Assembly: GCA_009728235.1 (NCBI GenBank)
Contig: WNZI01000014.1
Span: 1-64,000, forward strand
Reading direction: 5' to 3'
DNA from: Vibrio cholerae
GTDB taxonomy: Bacteria > Actinomycetota > Actinomycetes > Actinomycetales > Micrococcaceae
Length of the DNA stretch: 64,000 bases
Shown here: positions 1-12,414 of the stretch, piece after piece
Numbering within the stretch: the first letter of the stretch is position 1
Layout of the letters: each line of letters begins with the position of its first letter
Program-made: the position numbers and the translations under genes
Notes under the pieces: model-generated
What the model saw: only the letters and a program-made list of their open reading frames with translations
Told to the model about the DNA's origin: nothing
Database searches by the model: none

Positions 1-1
1 C

Positions 2-2782
2 GATGCTCCGGCTCCTGCCGCCGAAGCCGTCGCCGAGGAGAAGCCGGCCCGCGCGCGTCGGACCCCCACCCGCACCCGCAGCCGCAGGGCATCCGAGCCG
101 GTGCAGGCCGAGACCGTCGCGGAAGCCGACCCGGCAGGAGCCCCTGCCGCCCCTGCAGAACCGGCCGCACCCGCCGACAGCAAGGCACCGGGGACCGACG
201 TCGCGGTGCCCTCCGCCACTCGGGAAGCCTCCGACGAATCGTCAGGCGAGCAGTCGTCGGAGGAGACCCGATTCGATCCCTTCGCCGTGCCCGAGTCGCC
301 GCTGTCGCTGCTGTTCCACGCACCGGACCTCGCCACTGCCGTGCCCGCCGTCCGGGTGGCGCCTCCACGTGAGGACGAAGACACGGACGAGGCCGAACCG
401 GAGGAGTCGGGGCGCCGGTCCCGCCGGAGCCGCCGCAGCCGCGGAAGGTCCCGCAGCGAGACCGACCAGCCGGCCGACGGCGCCGATGACGAGTCCGCCA
501 CGGAATCCGACGACGGCGACGGTCGCCGGTCCAGCGGGCCCGATGAGGGGACCGCTGTCACCTCCCGCCGTCGTCGCCGCCGTCGCCGCGGGGACCAGGA
601 CCTCGAACTCTCCGGAGGCGAGGACGACGACCCGCCCAACACGGTGACCCGGGTGCGGGCTCCGCGGCAGGCGACCGAGCCCGTGTCCGATCGCGTGACG
701 AGCGTCCGCGGATCGACGCGGCTCGAGGCGAAGAAGCAGCGCCGGCGCGAATCCCGCGACACGGGACGTCGCCGCCAGGTGATCACCGAGGCGGAGTTCC
801 TCGCTCGCCGTGAATCGGTGGACCGCCAGATGGTGGTCCGGCAGCGCGACGACAGGATCCAGATCGGTGTGCTCGAGGACGGCATGCTCGCCGAGCACTT
901 CGTCTCCAAGACGCAGCAGGATTCGCTGATCGGCAACGTGTACCTCGGCAAGGTGCAGAACGTCCTGCCGAGCATGGAAGCGGCTTTCGTCGACATCGGA
1001 CGCGGCCGGAACGCGGTGCTCTACGCGGGAGAGGTCAACTGGGACGCCGCCGGCCTGGACGGACAGCCCCGCCGGATCGAGCTCGCCCTGAAGTCGGGCG
1101 ATCCGGTCCTCGTGCAGGTGACGAAGGACCCCGTCGGGCACAAGGGAGCGCGGCTCACGAGCCAGATCTCACTGCCCGGTCGCTACCTCGTGTACGTGCC
1201 CGGCGGGTCCATGACCGGTATCTCGCGCAAGCTCCCGGATGTCGAGCGCAACCGCCTCAAGCGCATCCTGAAGGACCGGCTGCCCGAGAACGCCGGCGTG
1301 ATCGTCCGCACCGCGGCGGAGGGCGCGAGCGAGGAAGAGCTCACCCACGACATCAACCGCCTGCGGGCACAGTGGGAGGAGATCGAGCGGAAGGCCGGCT
1401 CCACGAAGGCCCTGGCGCCCGAACTGCTGTACGGTGAGCCCGACCTCACGATCAAGGTCGTCCGCGACGTCTTCAACGAGGACTTCTCCAAGCTCGTCGT
1501 CTCCGGTGAGGAGGCCTGGGACACGATCGAGGCCTACGTCATGTACGTGGCTCCGGACCTCGTCGGCAGGCTGGAGAAGTGGACGAGCGACGAGGACATC
1601 TTCGCGTCCTCGCGCATCGACGAGCAGATCTCGAAGGCGCTCGAACGCAAGGTCTTCCTCCCGTCGGGCGGTTCGCTCGTGATCGACCGCACGGAGGCCA
1701 TGACCGTGGTCGACGTGAACACCGGCAAGTTCACGGGCAGCGGCGGCAACCTCGAGGAGACCGTCACCAAGAACAACCTGGAGGCGGCCGAGGAGGTCGT
1801 GCGCCAGCTGAGGCTGCGCGACATCGGCGGCATCATCGTGATCGACTTCATCGACATGGTCCTCGAGGCCAACCGCGACCTCGTGCTCCGCCGCCTCGTC
1901 GAGTGCCTCGGGCGCGACAGGACGAAGCACCAGGTCGCGGAGGTCACGTCCCTGGGGCTGGTCCAGATGACGCGCAAGCGCATGGGCACCGGCCTGCTCG
2001 AGGTGTTCGGCGAGGACTGCGAGCACTGTGCGGGGCGCGGCGTCGTGACCCACATGGAGCCCGTGGAACACCGCCGCTCCACCACCGCGCCCGAGCCGCA
2101 GCAGCAGGTGCGCCAGGACAAGCCATCGCGGAGCGAGCGCAAGCGCAACCGGGGTCGGGGCGGCCAGCAGGACGAGGGCTTCGCACCGGTCCAGGCGCCC
2201 GTGGCGGACAGCCCGGACCGCGCGGCGAAGGCCGAGGCGGCCCGCGTGGCACTGGCGAGCATCGCAGCAGCGACACACCACGCCCACGAGGAGCCCCTCG
2301 ATCAGTCCGGTGCGGACGCCGAGGTCCAGGTGACCGAGGCTGTGCTCACCATCAACGGGGAGACGGTCACGCTTCCCCGGGCGGAGGGCCGCCGCGCCGA
2401 GGCCCAGGAGCCGCAGGACGCCCCCGTGACGCGCCTGACGCTCGACAGCCTGAGCGAGGCCTTCAACCGCAAGCCGTCGGCTGAGGAGCACGCTCCGGCG
2501 GCAGCTTCGTCCGGAGCAGGAGCGGACGATCGGGATCACGCGCCGGAGCAGTCCGTCGTCGTGCCCGTCGAGGCCCCGGCCCGGCGCTCACGTCCCCGCA
2601 GGGTGGCCCGCAGTGCCCAGGGCGCCGCTGACACGACGATCGAGACGCAGCCTGCTCCGGCGACCGCCGGGACGTCAGGGACGCGACACGTGGCCAAGGC
2701 TCAGCCGGTGGCCCGGACACAGGCGCCCGCTGCTGCAGAGCCGCTGATCTTCGGCGTGGGGGTGCCTGCATCCGAGCTGTGA
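2..2782 (+). CDS. rne: Ribonuclease E/G family protein (5' end outside window)
   Basis: Endoribonuclease of the RNase E/G family, acting in rRNA processing and mRNA decay. The reading frame is open from base 2 with acidic, Ala/Pro- and Arg-rich sequence upstream of the first ATG at 101, so the true start lies before the window. From about 920 the S1 domain is visible (QIGVLEDGML, NVYLGKVQNVLPSMEAAFVD), then the catalytic core with the metal-binding VVDVNTGKFTG and IIVIDFIDM motifs and the zinc-link CEHC (about 2020). Long low-complexity Arg/Glu-rich N- and C-terminal extensions flank the core, as in actinobacterial RNase E, where they are thought to be disordered scaffold regions. In this phylum it normally sits just upstream of rplU-rpmA-obg; here thiD-tenA is inserted between. 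Family certain; rne versus rng naming less so. Confidence 0.93.
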   Translation, partial: DAPAPAAEAVAEEKPARARRTPTRTRSRRASEPVQAETVAEADPAGAPAAPAEPAAPADSKAPGTDVAVPSATREASDESSGEQSSEETRFDPFAVPESPLSLLFHAPDLATAVPAVRVAPPREDEDTDEAEPEESGRRSRRSRRSRGRSRSETDQPADGADDESATESDDGDGRRSSGPDEGTAVTSRRRRRRRRGDQDLELSGGEDDDPPNTVTRVRAPRQATEPVSDRVTSVRGSTRLEAKKQRRRESRDTGRRRQVITEAEFLARRESVDRQMVVRQRDDRIQIGVLEDGMLAEHFVSKTQQDSLIGNVYLGKVQNVLPSMEAAFVDIGRGRNAVLYAGEVNWDAAGLDGQPRRIELALKSGDPVLVQVTKDPVGHKGARLTSQISLPGRYLVYVPGGSMTGISRKLPDVERNRLKRILKDRLPENAGVIVRTAAEGASEEELTHDINRLRAQWEEIERKAGSTKALAPELLYGEPDLTIKVVRDVFNEDFSKLVVSGEEAWDTIEAYVMYVAPDLVGRLEKWTSDEDIFASSRIDEQISKALERKVFLPSGGSLVIDRTEAMTVVDVNTGKFTGSGGNLEETVTKNNLEAAEEVVRQLRLRDIGGIIVIDFIDMVLEANRDLVLRRLVECLGRDRTKHQVAEVTSLGLVQMTRKRMGTGLLEVFGEDCEHCAGRGVVTHMEPVEHRRSTTAPEPQQQVRQDKPSRSERKRNRGRGGQQDEGFAPVQAPVADSPDRAAKAEAARVALASIAAATHHAHEEPLDQSGADAEVQVTEAVLTINGETVTLPRAEGRRAEAQEPQDAPVTRLTLDSLSEAFNRKPSAEEHAPAAASSGAGADDRDHAPEQSVVVPVEAPARRSRPRRVARSAQGAADTTIETQPAPATAGTSGTRHVAKAQPVARTQAPAAAEPLIFGVGVPASEL

Positions 2783-2810
2783 TCACGGACGCGCGGTAGG
2801 AGTGGCCGTC

Positions 2811-2844
2811 CGAAGGCCGGGGTCCGGAAGAACCCCGGCCTTCG
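2811..2844 (+). terminator. Intrinsic terminator-like hairpin after rne
   Basis: Perfect 13-bp stem (2811-2823 with 2832-2844) and an 8-base loop, 28 bp after the RNase E stop and just before the TPP riboswitch. There is no long T-run after it, as is common for GC-rich actinobacterial terminators. Confidence 0.7.
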
Positions 2845-2876
2845 GCGTCTCCGTCCCCGGCTGCTATAGGGTGGAT

Positions 2877-2976
2877 CGTGACACGGGGTGCCCTGCCGGA
2901 TGCAGGGCTGAGATCAAACCCGTCGAACCTGATCTAGCGGGCGCGCGCGCCCGGGGCCTAGCGGAGGGATGTCACG
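2877..2976 (+). promoter_or_regulatory. TPP riboswitch (THI element) controlling thiD-tenA
   Basis: The conserved THI-box segments are present in order: ACACGGGGTG (2881-2890), GGGCTGAGAT (2905-2914), ACCCGTCGAACCTGATCTAG (2918-2937) and GCGGAGGGATGTC (2961-2973). The closing P1 stem is CGTGAC (2877-2882) with GTCACG (2971-2976). The only good Shine-Dalgarno for the downstream gene, GGAGGG at 2963-2968, lies inside the 3' conserved strand. Ligand binding would therefore hide the ribosome site directly, which points to translational control without a separate expression platform. Confidence 0.95.
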
Positions 2977-2977
2977 C

Positions 2978-4544
2978 ATGGACACCGTGCCTGCAGCGAG
3001 AACCGACCACCGGAGAATTCCCAACATCCTCAGTATCGCGGGGTCGGACCCCAGCGGAGGGGCCGGCATCCAGGCGGACATCAAGGCCATCAGCGCCAAT
3101 GGCGGGTACGCGATGGCCGTCGTGACGGCCCTGACCGCGCAGAACACGCGCGGCGTCACCGGCGTCCACACTCCACCCGTGGCTTTCCTCCGGCAGCAGT
3201 TGGACGCCGTGTCGGACGACGTGGTGATCGACGCCGTGAAGATCGGGATGCTGGGCAGCGCAGACGTGGTGCGCTGCGTCGCGGCGTGGCTCGACGACGT
3301 CCGGCCGCAGGTCGTCGTGCTGGACCCGGTGATGGTGGCGACGAGCGGGGCCCGCCTGCTCGACGACGACGCCGTGCGCGCCGTCGTCGACCTCGCCCGC
3401 CGCGTGTCGCTGGTCACGCCCAACATCGCCGAACTGGCCGTGCTCTCGGGGACGGCCGAAGCGACGTCATGGCGCGAGCGCTCGAGCAGGGGAGTGCCCT
3501 CGCCACCCGGCTCGGCACGGGTGTCCTCGTGAAGGGCGGGCACCTGCCGGGTGAGCGATGCCCCGACGCGCTTCTCCTGCCGTCGGCGGATCCGACCGAC
3601 GCCCTGGTCTTCGACGGCGTGCGGATCAGCACGGCGAACACGCACGGGACGGGATGCTCGCTCTCCTCCGCGATCGCCGCACGGTTCGCCGCGGCCGGCG
3701 ACTGGCAGCAGGCCATCCGGGAGGCGAAGTCCTGGCTCGAGGGTGCCCTGCGGGAAGCCGATCAGCTCCGGGTGGGCCAGGGCAGCGGTCCCGTCCACCA
3801 CTTCCACGGCGCGCCCCGAGCGCCGGAGAGCGCTTCACCGCCCTCGCGTGGCGCCAGAGTGCCGCCATCCGCCACGACATCCTCGAGCTGCCCTTCATCA
3901 CCGGGCTGACCGACGGCAGCCTGGCAACCGAGGAGTTCGCGTACTACCTCCAGCAGGACGCACTGTACCTGCGCGAGTACTGCAGTGTCCTTGCCCGGAC
4001 GGCGGCCATGGCGCCCACCGAGGACGAGCAGTTGTTCTGGCTGGGGGCGGCGACGTCGTGCCTCGAGACCGAGGCGGAGCTGCACCGTACCTGGCTGGCA
4101 CGGGAGGCGGGACAGCGCTTCGGTGAGGGGGACGCGGGTGCCGTCACCCGCGCGTACTGCGACCATCTCACCGCGACCGCAGCCCGGGGCTCCTATGCCG
4201 AGCTCGTAGCGGCCGTCCTGCCGTGCTTCTGGCTCTACGCGGTCGTCGGTGACCGGGTCCAGGATCAGGTGCACGGCATCGTGCACGACGACGACAGCGC
4301 ACATCCCTACGCCGAGTGGATCGGGACCTACGCGGATCCGGAGTTCGCGACAGCCACCGCGCGCGCGAAGGAGATCGCGGACGAGGTGCACCGGCGCTCC
4401 TCGGCGGCTGAACGGCAGGCGATGCTCGCTTCCTTCCGCCGGTCGGCAGCCTACGAGCGGGACTTCTTCGACGCGCCCCGGCTCCACTGCTCCGCCGCGC
4501 CGACGCAGCGCTCTGATTTGCGGGAAGATGCCGTCCTGGCGTAA
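2978..4544 (+). CDS. thiD: ThiD-TenA fusion: HMP(-P) kinase / thiaminase II (two apparent frameshifts)
   Basis: Bifunctional thiamine enzyme. The N-terminal ThiD half (NILSIAGSDPSGGAG, LVTPNIAEL, NTHGTGCSLSS) phosphorylates hydroxymethylpyrimidine and its phosphate. The C-terminal TenA half (about 3826 onward) has FAYYLQQD and LPCFWLYAVVGD with the catalytic Cys, and salvages pyrimidine from degraded thiamine. The frame breaks twice: near 3471 (TGG followed by CGCGAG; one G restored gives SWARALEQG) and near 3825 (CCGGAG; one G restored gives GAPRAPGERF). With both bases restored the protein is about 522 aa with no internal stop. The start at ATG 2978 is preferred over ATG 2969, because 2969 directly abuts the GGAGGG and lies within the riboswitch. 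ThiD-TenA fusions are known in other organisms. The breaks are most likely sequence errors. Confidence 0.88.
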
Positions 4545-4667
4545 TCTTGACCCTCGGTGCACTCGCCTGTTAACCGGCATGTCCGGCGGCGACCGTGCAA
4601 GGATCCACCACTGTGCAGATCGTCCACCGACGTCGGCGGCCCCAGGGCAGCGGCGTCACGGACGCAC

Positions 4668-4728
4668 AGGGTAGGTTCGGCAGGGAGGGCTACTCCCGGA
4701 TTGCCGTGAAGGCGCACCCTAGTTTTTT
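4668..4728 (+). terminator. Nested hairpin plus T6 upstream of rplU (terminator or attenuator)
   Basis: AGGGT (4668-4672) pairs with ACCCT (4716-4720), GGC (4679-4681) with GCC (4703-4705), and GGGAG (4683-4687) with CTCCC (4693-4697). A run of six T follows at 4723-4728. It either terminates thiD-tenA or attenuates rplU; it lies only about 40 bases before rplU. The rest of the 4545-4767 gap shows a possible TTGACC -35 at 4547 but no convincing -10. Confidence 0.5.
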
Positions 4729-4767
4729 CATCAGAAGTCAAGTTCGTCGAGAGAAGTGAGTTCCCAA

Positions 4768-5076
4768 GTGGTGTACGCGATTGTCCGCGCAGGCGGCCGC
4801 CAAGAAAAGGTTTCTGTAGGAGACCTCGTTACCCTTGACCGCGTCACCGGTCAGGCAGGAAGCACGTTCAAGCTTCCCGCCCTCCTTCTGGTAGACGGCG
4901 CCAAGATCACCTCCGCAGCGGAGGACCTCGCGAAGGTCTCCGTCACTGCCGAGATCGTCGAGAATCTTCGTGGACCGAAGATTGTCATCCAGAAGTTCAA
5001 GAACAAGACCGGCTACAAGAAGCGCCAGGGTCACCGTTCGGAACTGACCCGCGTCAAAATCACAGGCATCGCGTAG
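4768..5076 (+). CDS. rplU: 50S ribosomal protein L21
   Basis: Large-subunit ribosomal protein L21, which binds 23S rRNA. The sequence begins [19 protein letters not shown] and ends with the family signature [13 protein letters not shown] and VKITGIA. The length of about 102 aa is normal. GTG 4768 is chosen because L21 proteins typically begin at this VYAIVRAGG; an in-frame GTG at 4756 would add four residues. It is followed 56 bp later by rpmA, the usual L21-L27-Obg order. Confidence 0.97.
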   Translation: MVYAIVRAGGRQEKVSVGDLVTLDRVTGQAGSTFKLPALLLVDGAKITSAAEDLAKVSVTAEIVENLRGPKIVIQKFKNKTGYKKRQGHRSELTRVKITGIA

Positions 5077-5132
5077 TCCCTTCGGGCTTCCGATCGGTCC
5101 AGCAGACACTTCAGCGAAGGCAGGCATAACTC

Positions 5133-5393
5133 ATGGCACATAAGAAGGGCGCAAGCTCTACTCGCAACGGCCGCGACTCGAACGCCCAGTACCTCGGCGT
5201 CAAGCGCTTCGGTGGCCAGGTCGTCAAGGCCGGCGAGATCATCGTCCGCCAGCGCGGCACCCACTTCCACCCGGGCGCCAATGTCGGCCGCGGCGGCGAC
5301 GACACCCTGTTCGCACTCGAGGCAGGTGCCGTCGAGTTCGGTACACGCCGCGGACGCAAGGTCGTCAACATCGTCGGCGCGGCAGCAGAGTAA
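5133..5393 (+). CDS. rpmA: 50S ribosomal protein L27
   Basis: Ribosomal protein L27, located at the peptidyl transferase centre. It starts [19 protein letters not shown] and carries the conserved [13 protein letters not shown] and DDTLFAL motifs; 86 aa is typical. There is no cleavable N-terminal extension of the Firmicutes type. A strong terminator follows before obg. Confidence 0.98.
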   Translation: MAHKKGASSTRNGRDSNAQYLGVKRFGGQVVKAGEIIVRQRGTHFHPGANVGRGGDDTLFALEAGAVEFGTRRGRKVVNIVGAAAE

Positions 5394-5434
5394 TCTGCCT
5401 GCGCCACATGCACTGACCGTGCACCAAGCATTCG

Positions 5435-5472
5435 GGTGGGGTGAGCCTCTACGGCTCGCCCCACCTTCTTTT
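5435..5472 (+). terminator. Intrinsic terminator after rplU-rpmA
   Basis: A 13-bp stem with one G-T pair (5435-5447 with 5453-5465), a 5-base loop, then TTCTTTT. It separates the ribosomal protein pair from obg and could allow partial read-through. Confidence 0.85.
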
Positions 5473-5508
5473 AAGCCGGCACCGCTCGGCACAGCGAAGC
5501 ATTTGTAG

Positions 5509-8264
<2,756 letters not shown>

Positions 8265-8311
8265 AGGAATCCCGCCGGGCCGGTACCGCAACCCCTCGCT
8301 AGGATGGGATC

Positions 8312-9630
8312 ATGACCGATCTGAAGGCTGAGCTCCCCGTCCGGACCGACGTCGCCGCCTCGCTCTCCCCGGAGGAGCTCACGCTCGCGGTGCATGCGAT
8401 CGCCGATCGGGCCCGGGTCGCGTCGCGGATCCTGGGCCGGGTGAACCGTGCCCGCAAGGACCGCGTCCTCCTGGCCATCGCCGAGGCCCTGGTCACCCGG
8501 CGGGACCTGATCCTCGCCGCCAACCGGACCGACCTCGAGCGTGGCCGGGCCTCCGGTACGTCCGACTACCTGCTCGACCGGCTCAGCCTGGACCCCGAGC
8601 GCGTCGGCCTGCTGGCGGAAGCCCTCACCCAGTTGGCCGCGCTGCCCGACCCCGTCGCACCGCCGTCCGCGCCGAGACGCTGCCCAACGGCCTGCGTATG
8701 CGGCAGGTGCGCGTCCCGCTGGGCGTCGTCGCCGCTATCTACGAAGCGCGACCCAACGTGACGGTCGACATCGCGGGGCTCGCACTCAAGAGCGGCAACG
8801 CCGTCGTCCTGCGCGGAGGCAGTGCCGCGGCCGCGACCAACGCGGCGCTCATCGGCATCATCCGGGACACGCTCGAGGACCACGGGCTGCCGGATGACGC
8901 CGTACTCACCGTCGACGAGTTCGGCCGGGAGGGTGCCCAGGCGCTCATGCAGGCGCGCGGGAGGATCGATGTCCTGATACCGCGGGGCGGGCGCGATCTC
9001 ATCCAGTCCGTCGTCACCACGGCGCGCGTTCCCGTGATCGAGACGGGGGAGGGAAACGTGCACATCTTCCTCGACGAGTCCGCGGACGAGGACATGGCCG
9101 TCGACATCCTGCTCAACGCCAAGACGCAGCGACCCAGTGTCTGCAACACCGTCGAGACCCTGCTGGTGCACGAGAGGTCGGCGGCGGCCCCCGCCGTCCT
9201 CGCCGCGCTCCTCCGCTCGGGGGTGATCCTGCACGTCGACGACCGGTCGAGGAACCTCCTGCCCGCGGGGGCGGACGCACCGGCCGCGACGGACGACGAC
9301 TGGGGTCGCGAGTACATGCAGCTCGATCTCGCCGTCCGGACCGTCGGCAGCGTGGACGAAGCACTTCAGCACATCCGGCGCTGGAGCACGGGCCACAGCG
9401 AGGCGATCATCACCAACGACCTGTCATCCTCCGAGGAGTTCATCGCCGGCGTCGATTCGGCCGCGGTGCTGGTGAACGCGTCCACGCGTTTCGTGGACGG
9501 CGGAGAGCTCGGCCTCGGCGCCGAGGTGGGGATCTCCACCCAGAAGATGCACGCGCGCGGACCCATGGGCCTGGCGGAGCTCACCACGACGAAGTGGATC
9601 GTGCAGGGCGAAGGACACGTTCGACGCTGA
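8312..9630 (+). CDS. proA: Gamma-glutamyl phosphate reductase (apparent frameshift)
   Basis: Second step of proline synthesis: NADPH-dependent reduction of glutamyl-5-phosphate. The first part ends in LAALPDPV; a one-base loss near 8657 (GTCGCACC, restored as GTCGGCACC) joins it to TAVRAETLPNGLRMRQVRVPLGVVAAIYEARPNVT. The catalytic segment is TQRPSVCNTVETLLVH (Cys). With the base restored the product is about 439 aa, normal for ProA, ending RGPMGLAELTTTKWIVQGEG. The break falls in a conserved enzyme, next to an intact proB, so an error in the sequence is more likely than a pseudogene. Confidence 0.92.
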
Positions 9631-9739
9631 CGCGAGCCCTGCGGCTGCGGGGCAGTTCCCCTTTACGCGTACGATGGAACGTAATGCCCGCGCCGGGCGG
9701 AATCGCACCGGCGGAACCTGACCCGACAGAGGAACAACG

Positions 9740-9976
9740 ATGCTCTACTCCCTCGGCAGCGCACTGCTGGCGAATGAAGCCATGGAACACCACGCCGAGC
9801 TGCCGATGCCGGCGATCGCGTACGGGCTGATCGTCATGGGCGTCCTGCTCACCCTCATGATCGTCACGGTGTCCTTCTCGAACGTACGCAACCGGCACGA
9901 GGCCGTCGAGGAACACACCGATCCGCACAAGCAGCACGCGAACAACCACGACCACGGCGAAGCGAACCGGCACTAG
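9740..9976 (+). CDS. Small single-pass membrane protein, unknown function
   Basis: A 78-aa protein with a central hydrophobic segment (about residues 24-46, [22 protein letters not shown]) and a His/Asn/Glu-rich hydrophilic C-terminus ([20 protein letters not shown]). A Shine-Dalgarno GAGGAA lies 6 bp before the ATG. It sits between proA and nadD, same strand. I do not recognise a function. The His-rich tail could bind metal, but this is speculation. Confidence 0.75.
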   Translation: MLYSLGSALLANEAMEHHAELPMPAIAYGLIVMGVLLTLMIVTVSFSNVRNRHEAVEEHTDPHKQHANNHDHGEANRH

Positions 9977-9984
9977 CGGTTCCT

Positions 9985-10734
9985 GTGGCAGCGGACGGTA
10001 TCGAACGGGACGTCATGGGTGGGCCGCGCCAGCGTCGACACGACGGCTCGCCCTGGCGGCTCGGCGTGATGGGCGGGACCTTCGACCCGATCCACCACGG
10101 CCACCTGGTCGCGGCGAGTGAGGTCGCGTCGGTCTTCGATCTGGACGAGGTGGTCTTCGTTCCGACCGGGCAACCGTGGCAGAAGGCCGACAAGGACGTC
10201 ACCGCAGCGGAGCACCGCTACCTGATGACCGTCGTCGCTACGGCGTCGAATCCGAGTTTCACGGTCAGCCGGGTGGACATCGAACGGCCGGGTCCCACCT
10301 TCACCATCGACACCCTGCGCGATCTCAAGGTGGAGCGTCCGGACGCACAGCTCTTCTTCATCACCGGTGCGGACGCCATGGCGCAGATCCTCACCTGGAA
10401 GAACGCCGAGGAGCTGTGGTCACTGGCCAAGTTCATCGGGGTGACGAGGCCGGGGCACGAACTGGACGGGCGGGGCCGCGACGTGAGCCTGCTCGAGGTC
10501 CCAGCCATGGCGATCTCGAGCACGGACTGCCGGCGTCGTGTGGGCGAGCAGAAACCGGTGTGGTACCTGGTACCGGACGGGGTCGTCCAGTACATCGCCA
10601 AGCACCAGCTGTACAGGAGCGCCGAGGTGCGCCGCGGGGCGATGGACTCGCCGGGACCGAACATCGACGAAGCCTTTCCGAGGGAAGGAAAGCACGGGGG
10701 AAACCCCAGCTCCGCACAACGACCAACCGGGTGA
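9985..10734 (+). CDS. nadD: Nicotinate-nucleotide adenylyltransferase
   Basis: Converts nicotinate mononucleotide and ATP to deamido-NAD. The nucleotidyltransferase motif [12 protein letters not shown] and the C-terminal [10 protein letters not shown] (ISSTxxR class) are present. The core ends around [11 protein letters not shown], and about 30 extra hydrophilic residues follow. The GTG at 9985 gives a 28-residue leader before the fold; ATG 10015 is an alternative start. It is followed 7 bp later by a hypothetical gene and then rsfS, the usual nadD-rsfS neighbourhood. Confidence 0.93.
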   Translation: MAADGIERDVMGGPRQRRHDGSPWRLGVMGGTFDPIHHGHLVAASEVASVFDLDEVVFVPTGQPWQKADKDVTAAEHRYLMTVVATASNPSFTVSRVDIERPGPTFTIDTLRDLKVERPDAQLFFITGADAMAQILTWKNAEELWSLAKFIGVTRPGHELDGRGRDVSLLEVPAMAISSTDCRRRVGEQKPVWYLVPDGVVQYIAKHQLYRSAEVRRGAMDSPGPNIDEAFPREGKHGGNPSSAQRPTG

Positions 10735-10741
10735 ATCAGCA

Positions 10742-11976
10742 ATGAGCAAGGCAGAGGACGACGCACGGGTCACCGGGTCTCGATCGACGGACCGTGCAGA
10801 GTCAGGGGGGCCGGACATGGCAGGCAGCGATCAGGCATCCGTCGAGCCCGGGACGGGCGACGACGGCATCGGGGTGGGGGCGAAGAACAACCCCGCACGA
10901 CGCAGCAGGCGTGCGGCCGAAGGGCCCGTGGATGCCGTCCCGGAGCCCCGGAAGGAGCGGGAGTCCCAGGCTCGCGCCCGTGATCGGGAGGCGCTGAGGA
11001 CGTATCGCGCGCTGGCCGAGGGCCAGTCGGTCCAGGACGACGATGCGCGCACGGACACGCCGACCGCCGACAGAGGCGGTTGCAGCAGGACGCGGCGGGT
11101 CGTGCCTACGCCCCGGCGCAGGAGGGGTCCGGTCTACCTCCGGCGGCGGAGCCCCCGGCGGCCGGTGATTCGTCGACGGATCCTGCGATGCCGGCGAGGG
11201 AGGACGGGACGGGGATCCGGACGGGTTCGACCGCCGCAGGATCGACCCGGGAACCGGTGACCGGGGGCCGCAGGGACCGCAGGCGACAGGACACGGCGCA
11301 GACGGCCGTCGTGTCGGAGGAACCGGTCCCGTCGGACCCCTCCATCGAGGCGCGCCGGATCGAGGACATGGACATCGAGGAGGCGCTGGCGGCCCGCCAG
11401 GCCATCATCGAGGATGGGCGGGAACAGGCGGCTGCCATCGCGGCGAAGGGCGACGATCCCTTCACCGTCGATCTCGGCGTCCTGGCCCGGCAGAAGGCGC
11501 TGGCGGAACGTGCCGCCGTCCTCACGTCCCGTGCCCGACGCATGCAGGAACTCGCCGACCAGAACCAGCAGCGGAGACCCGCCGCGAACGACCCGACCGC
11601 CGCGCACAACCTGTCGATCGTGACACCCCCGGAATTCGTGCGCATGCCGGGTTCCGCCCAGACGGTACTTCGAGCGCCGACGACGTCGCACGTGCCCGTG
11701 GTGCTGCCCCGATCTGCGCGATCACCGATCACCGAGCCGTCCACCGAGGACCCGGAGGCCGGTGCACCGGTTCCGGGCGCCGCAGTGCAGGACGGGACGC
11801 CGGGAACGGACCGCATCCAGGCGCGCAGTGCCTTCGGTCTGGAGCCACTCGATGCCATGACAGCGGGCCTCGGCCGCCTGCGCCGGCTGCGCTACATCCA
11901 GTACTCCCTGCTGGGTGTGGGCGCAGCAGCGCTCGTAACCGGGATAATAATGACCGTCAGCTCCCTCAATGGGTGA
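10742..11976 (+). CDS. Hypothetical protein with C-terminal membrane anchor (apparent frameshift)
   Basis: Not recognised as a characterised family. The N-terminal two thirds are charged, Ala/Arg/Glu-rich and probably disordered or helical. The middle has a helical stretch (RRIEDMDIEEALAARQAIIE and QKALAERAAVLTSRARRMQ). The C-terminus holds one membrane segment (about YSLLGVGAAALVTGIIMTVSS) preceded by arginines, so the protein is probably tail-anchored with a cytoplasmic body. One missing base near 11073 (CAGAGG, restored as CAGGAGG) joins DRR to RLQQDAAGRAYAPAQ; corrected length is about 411 aa. Its place between nadD and rsfS is shared with many Micrococcaceae from memory, which I cannot check here. 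Confidence 0.7.
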
Positions 11977-12003
11977 AAATGCTGGCCACACACAAGGAGA
12001 TCA

Positions 12004-12414
12004 GTGAGCGCCACCGAACAGTCCATCAGCATCGCCCGCACCGCGGCACACGCCGCGGCGGACAAGATCGCACAGGACATCACCGCCATCGACGTCAGTG
12101 ACCGGCTCGCCATCACGGACGTCTTCGTGATCGCCTCCGCGCCGAGCGAGCGGCAGGTCAACGCGATCGTCGACGGCATCGAGGAGGAGCTCTCCAAGCA
12201 GGGCCTCAAGCCCGTCCGGCGCGAGGGTCGCAGCGAAGGGCGTTGGGTCCTCCTGGACTACGCCCAGGTCGTGGTGCACGTCCAGCACGAGGAGGATCGC
12301 GTGTTCTACGCGCTCGATCGACTCTGGAAGGACTGCCCGTCCATCGACCTGCAGCTCGAGGGGGCCCTCCAGAGCTCGCCGCAGATCGCAGCGACCGGCG
12401 ACGTCACGGAGTGA
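12004..12414 (+). CDS. rsfS: Ribosomal silencing factor RsfS
   Basis: Binds L14 on the 50S subunit and blocks subunit joining under nutrient limitation. The family core is clear: DRLAITDVFVIASAPSERQV, then EGRSEGRWVLLDYAQVVVHV and RVFYALDRLW. The 136-aa length is normal. AAGGAG lies 7 bp before the GTG start. The stop overlaps the start of the next gene by four bases (GTGA). Confidence 0.95.
   Translation: MSATEQSISIARTAAHAAADKIAQDITAIDVSDRLAITDVFVIASAPSERQVNAIVDGIEEELSKQGLKPVRREGRSEGRWVLLDYAQVVVHVQHEEDRVFYALDRLWKDCPSIDLQLEGALQSSPQIAATGDVTE

Noticed and set aside
1169-2539. Long antisense open frame across the RNase E gene (456 codons)
   Set aside because: A shadow of a high-GC gene; no start signal and no recognisable motif.
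2969-2977. ATG 2969 as the thiD start
   Set aside because: It directly abuts the only Shine-Dalgarno and lies inside the riboswitch P1 region; ATG 2978 has correct spacing.
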